DNA of 64,000 nucleotides from Endozoicomonas sp965198415 (GTDB taxonomy: Bacteria > Pseudomonadota > Gammaproteobacteria > Pseudomonadales > Endozoicomonadaceae): positions 558,001 through 622,000 of the forward strand of contig CBDAPN010000031.1 in the NCBI GenBank assembly GCA_965198415.1, written 5' to 3'. A program made the position numbers and the translations under genes. The notes below the pieces were generated by a model that was not told the origin of the DNA, did no database searches, and saw only the letters and a list, made by a program, of their open reading frames with translations. Of the stretch, positions 63,011 to 64,000 are shown one piece after another. Every line of letters starts with the position of its first letter. The stretch's first letter is position 1.

Positions 63011-64000
63011 ATGGCCTGTGATTTGCTGAAGCTGGCGGTGCCAGCTGTGCAAAGCCTGAGCCCCTACGTTACGGGCAAACCCATTGAAGAACTGGCCCGT
63101 GAGCAGGGGCGCAAAGTTGAAGATATTGTCAAACTGGCCAGTAATGAAAACCCCCTCGGGCCACCACCGGCTGCCCTTGATGCCATGGCTGCGGCCACGG
63201 CGGAGCTGGCGCGTTACCCCGACGGCAATGGGTTTTATCTGAAGCAGGCGCTGGCCAAAAAATTGCGGGTAGCACCAGAACAGCTGACGTTGGGCAACGG
63301 CTCCAATGAGCTGCTGGTCTTGCTGGCGGAGTGCTTCCTTGACGCCACCACCTCGGCGGTATTTTCTCAGTATGCTTTTGTGGTCTACCCGTTGGCCGTG
63401 AAGGCGACAGGGGCAGAAGCTATTGAGGTGCCCGCCAAACAGTACGGCCATGACCTTGAGGCCATAGCGGCTGCTATAAAAAGCAACACCCGCCTTGTAT
63501 TTTTGGCAAACCCTAACAATCCCACCGGTACCCACTTCAGTGCCCGGGCGCTTGAAACGTTCATGGACCAAGTGCCGGAGTCGGTGCTTGTCGTGCTCGA
63601 TGAAGCCTATTTTGAGTACGGCGTTGGCGGTGAGCTGCCTGATGGTATTCAGCTGCTCGACCGTTACCCGAACCTGGTCGTGACCCGGACATTTTCCAAA
63701 GCCTATGGACTGGCCGGTCTGCGGGTGGGCTACTCCATTTCCAGTCCGACCATTGCTGATGTGCTGAACCGATTGCGCCAGCCATTCAACCTGAACCTTT
63801 TGGCACAGGCGGGTGCTCAGGCGGCTCTGCAAGAGGAGGACTATCTGGCAAAGTCCATTTTGGTTAACCGTCAGGGTATGGAGCAGCTGGAGCAGGGGTT
63901 GAGTGCGCTTGGCCTTGAGTGGATTCCCTCAGTCGGCAATTTTATTACGGTCAATGTCGGCCCCGATGCGATGGCGGTTTATGAGGGCTTGCTGGCTGCG
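63011..64000 (+). CDS. hisC: Histidinol-phosphate aminotransferase (3' end outside window)
   Basis: The frame is open from ATG 63011 to the window edge (330 codons). GGAG lies 9 bases before this ATG; an in-frame ATG at 62996 is less favoured. Family blocks are LASNENPLGPPPAAL, YPDGNGFYLKQAL, LANPNNPTGTHF, LDEAYFEYG and the PLP lysine in TFSKAYGLAGLRVGY. It transaminates imidazole-acetol phosphate in histidine synthesis; the paralogue in this neighbourhood may also act on aromatic 2-oxo acids. No disruption is seen. Confidence 0.94.
   Translation, partial: MACDLLKLAVPAVQSLSPYVTGKPIEELAREQGRKVEDIVKLASNENPLGPPPAALDAMAAATAELARYPDGNGFYLKQALAKKLRVAPEQLTLGNGSNELLVLLAECFLDATTSAVFSQYAFVVYPLAVKATGAEAIEVPAKQYGHDLEAIAAAIKSNTRLVFLANPNNPTGTHFSARALETFMDQVPESVLVVLDEAYFEYGVGGELPDGIQLLDRYPNLVVTRTFSKAYGLAGLRVGYSISSPTIADVLNRLRQPFNLNLLAQAGAQAALQEEDYLAKSILVNRQGMEQLEQGLSALGLEWIPSVGNFITVNVGPDAMAVYEGLLAA

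Overview
The window is a bacterial chromosome segment with gammaproteobacterial gene content and order: ygfZ/sdhE/ygfX/nadB, rpoE-rseA-rseB-rseC-mucD, lepA-lepB-rnc-era-recO-pdxJ-acpS, pepN, nadK, aceK and gyrA-serC-pheA-hisC. This arrangement, together with the AT-rich effector-like genes, fits a host-associated marine Oceanospirillales-type organism (Endozoicomonas-like). That placement is inferred from gene order and style, not from a database match.

Layout. 1-4.4 kb: 3' part of a large BvgS/EvgS-type hybrid sensor kinase. 4.4-26.9 kb: dense housekeeping genes, including the envelope-stress sigma-E cluster with a recognisable sigma-E promoter, the lepA/lepB/rnc/era/recO/pdxJ/acpS run, and a minus-strand run pepN-DUF2797-DUF1315-rhomboid-nadK. 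27-47 kb: an AT-rich accessory zone interrupted by aceK and a PLP-enzyme gene. It holds a repeat-rich gene decayed by three 1-nt shifts, a degenerate second copy of the DUF1853 3' end, a 1642-residue RHS protein, two effector-like proteins (one with tandem 27-residue repeats, one with a chorismate-mutase fold), IS3 and IS66 debris, a LysE-type fragment, a bacterial voltage-gated cation channel, and a four-gene cassette (TerB-like; glycine-zipper protein; D-QxK nuclease-like plus glycine-zipper protein; YkgJ-type cysteine cluster). 47-57.1 kb: a type I-F CRISPR-Cas locus with cas1-cas3 divergent from csy1-4, followed by an irregular array. 57.7-64 kb: gyrA, serC, pheA and the start of hisC.

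Most interesting observation. The cas1/csy1 divergent intergenic region contains two degenerate CRISPR repeats that keep the Cas6f hairpin and flank a 20-nt pseudo-spacer. The pseudo-spacer matches, from its first base, a CC-preceded site in the same intergenic region: 14 of the first 16 positions agree, and the two mismatches fall at positions 6 and 12, which are not read by type I Cascade. The site overlaps candidate promoters in both directions. This looks like a Cas-regulating mini-crRNA (CreR-like) feedback loop for a type I-F system. csy1 carries an apparent single-base frameshift and the array has wildly variable spacer lengths, so the locus may be decaying, or the sequence may carry errors there.

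The second candidate system is the four-gene cassette at 43.1-46.8 kb, between two IS66-derived elements next to the CRISPR locus. Its functions are unknown, but nuclease-like and membrane-active features make it a plausible defence or stress module.
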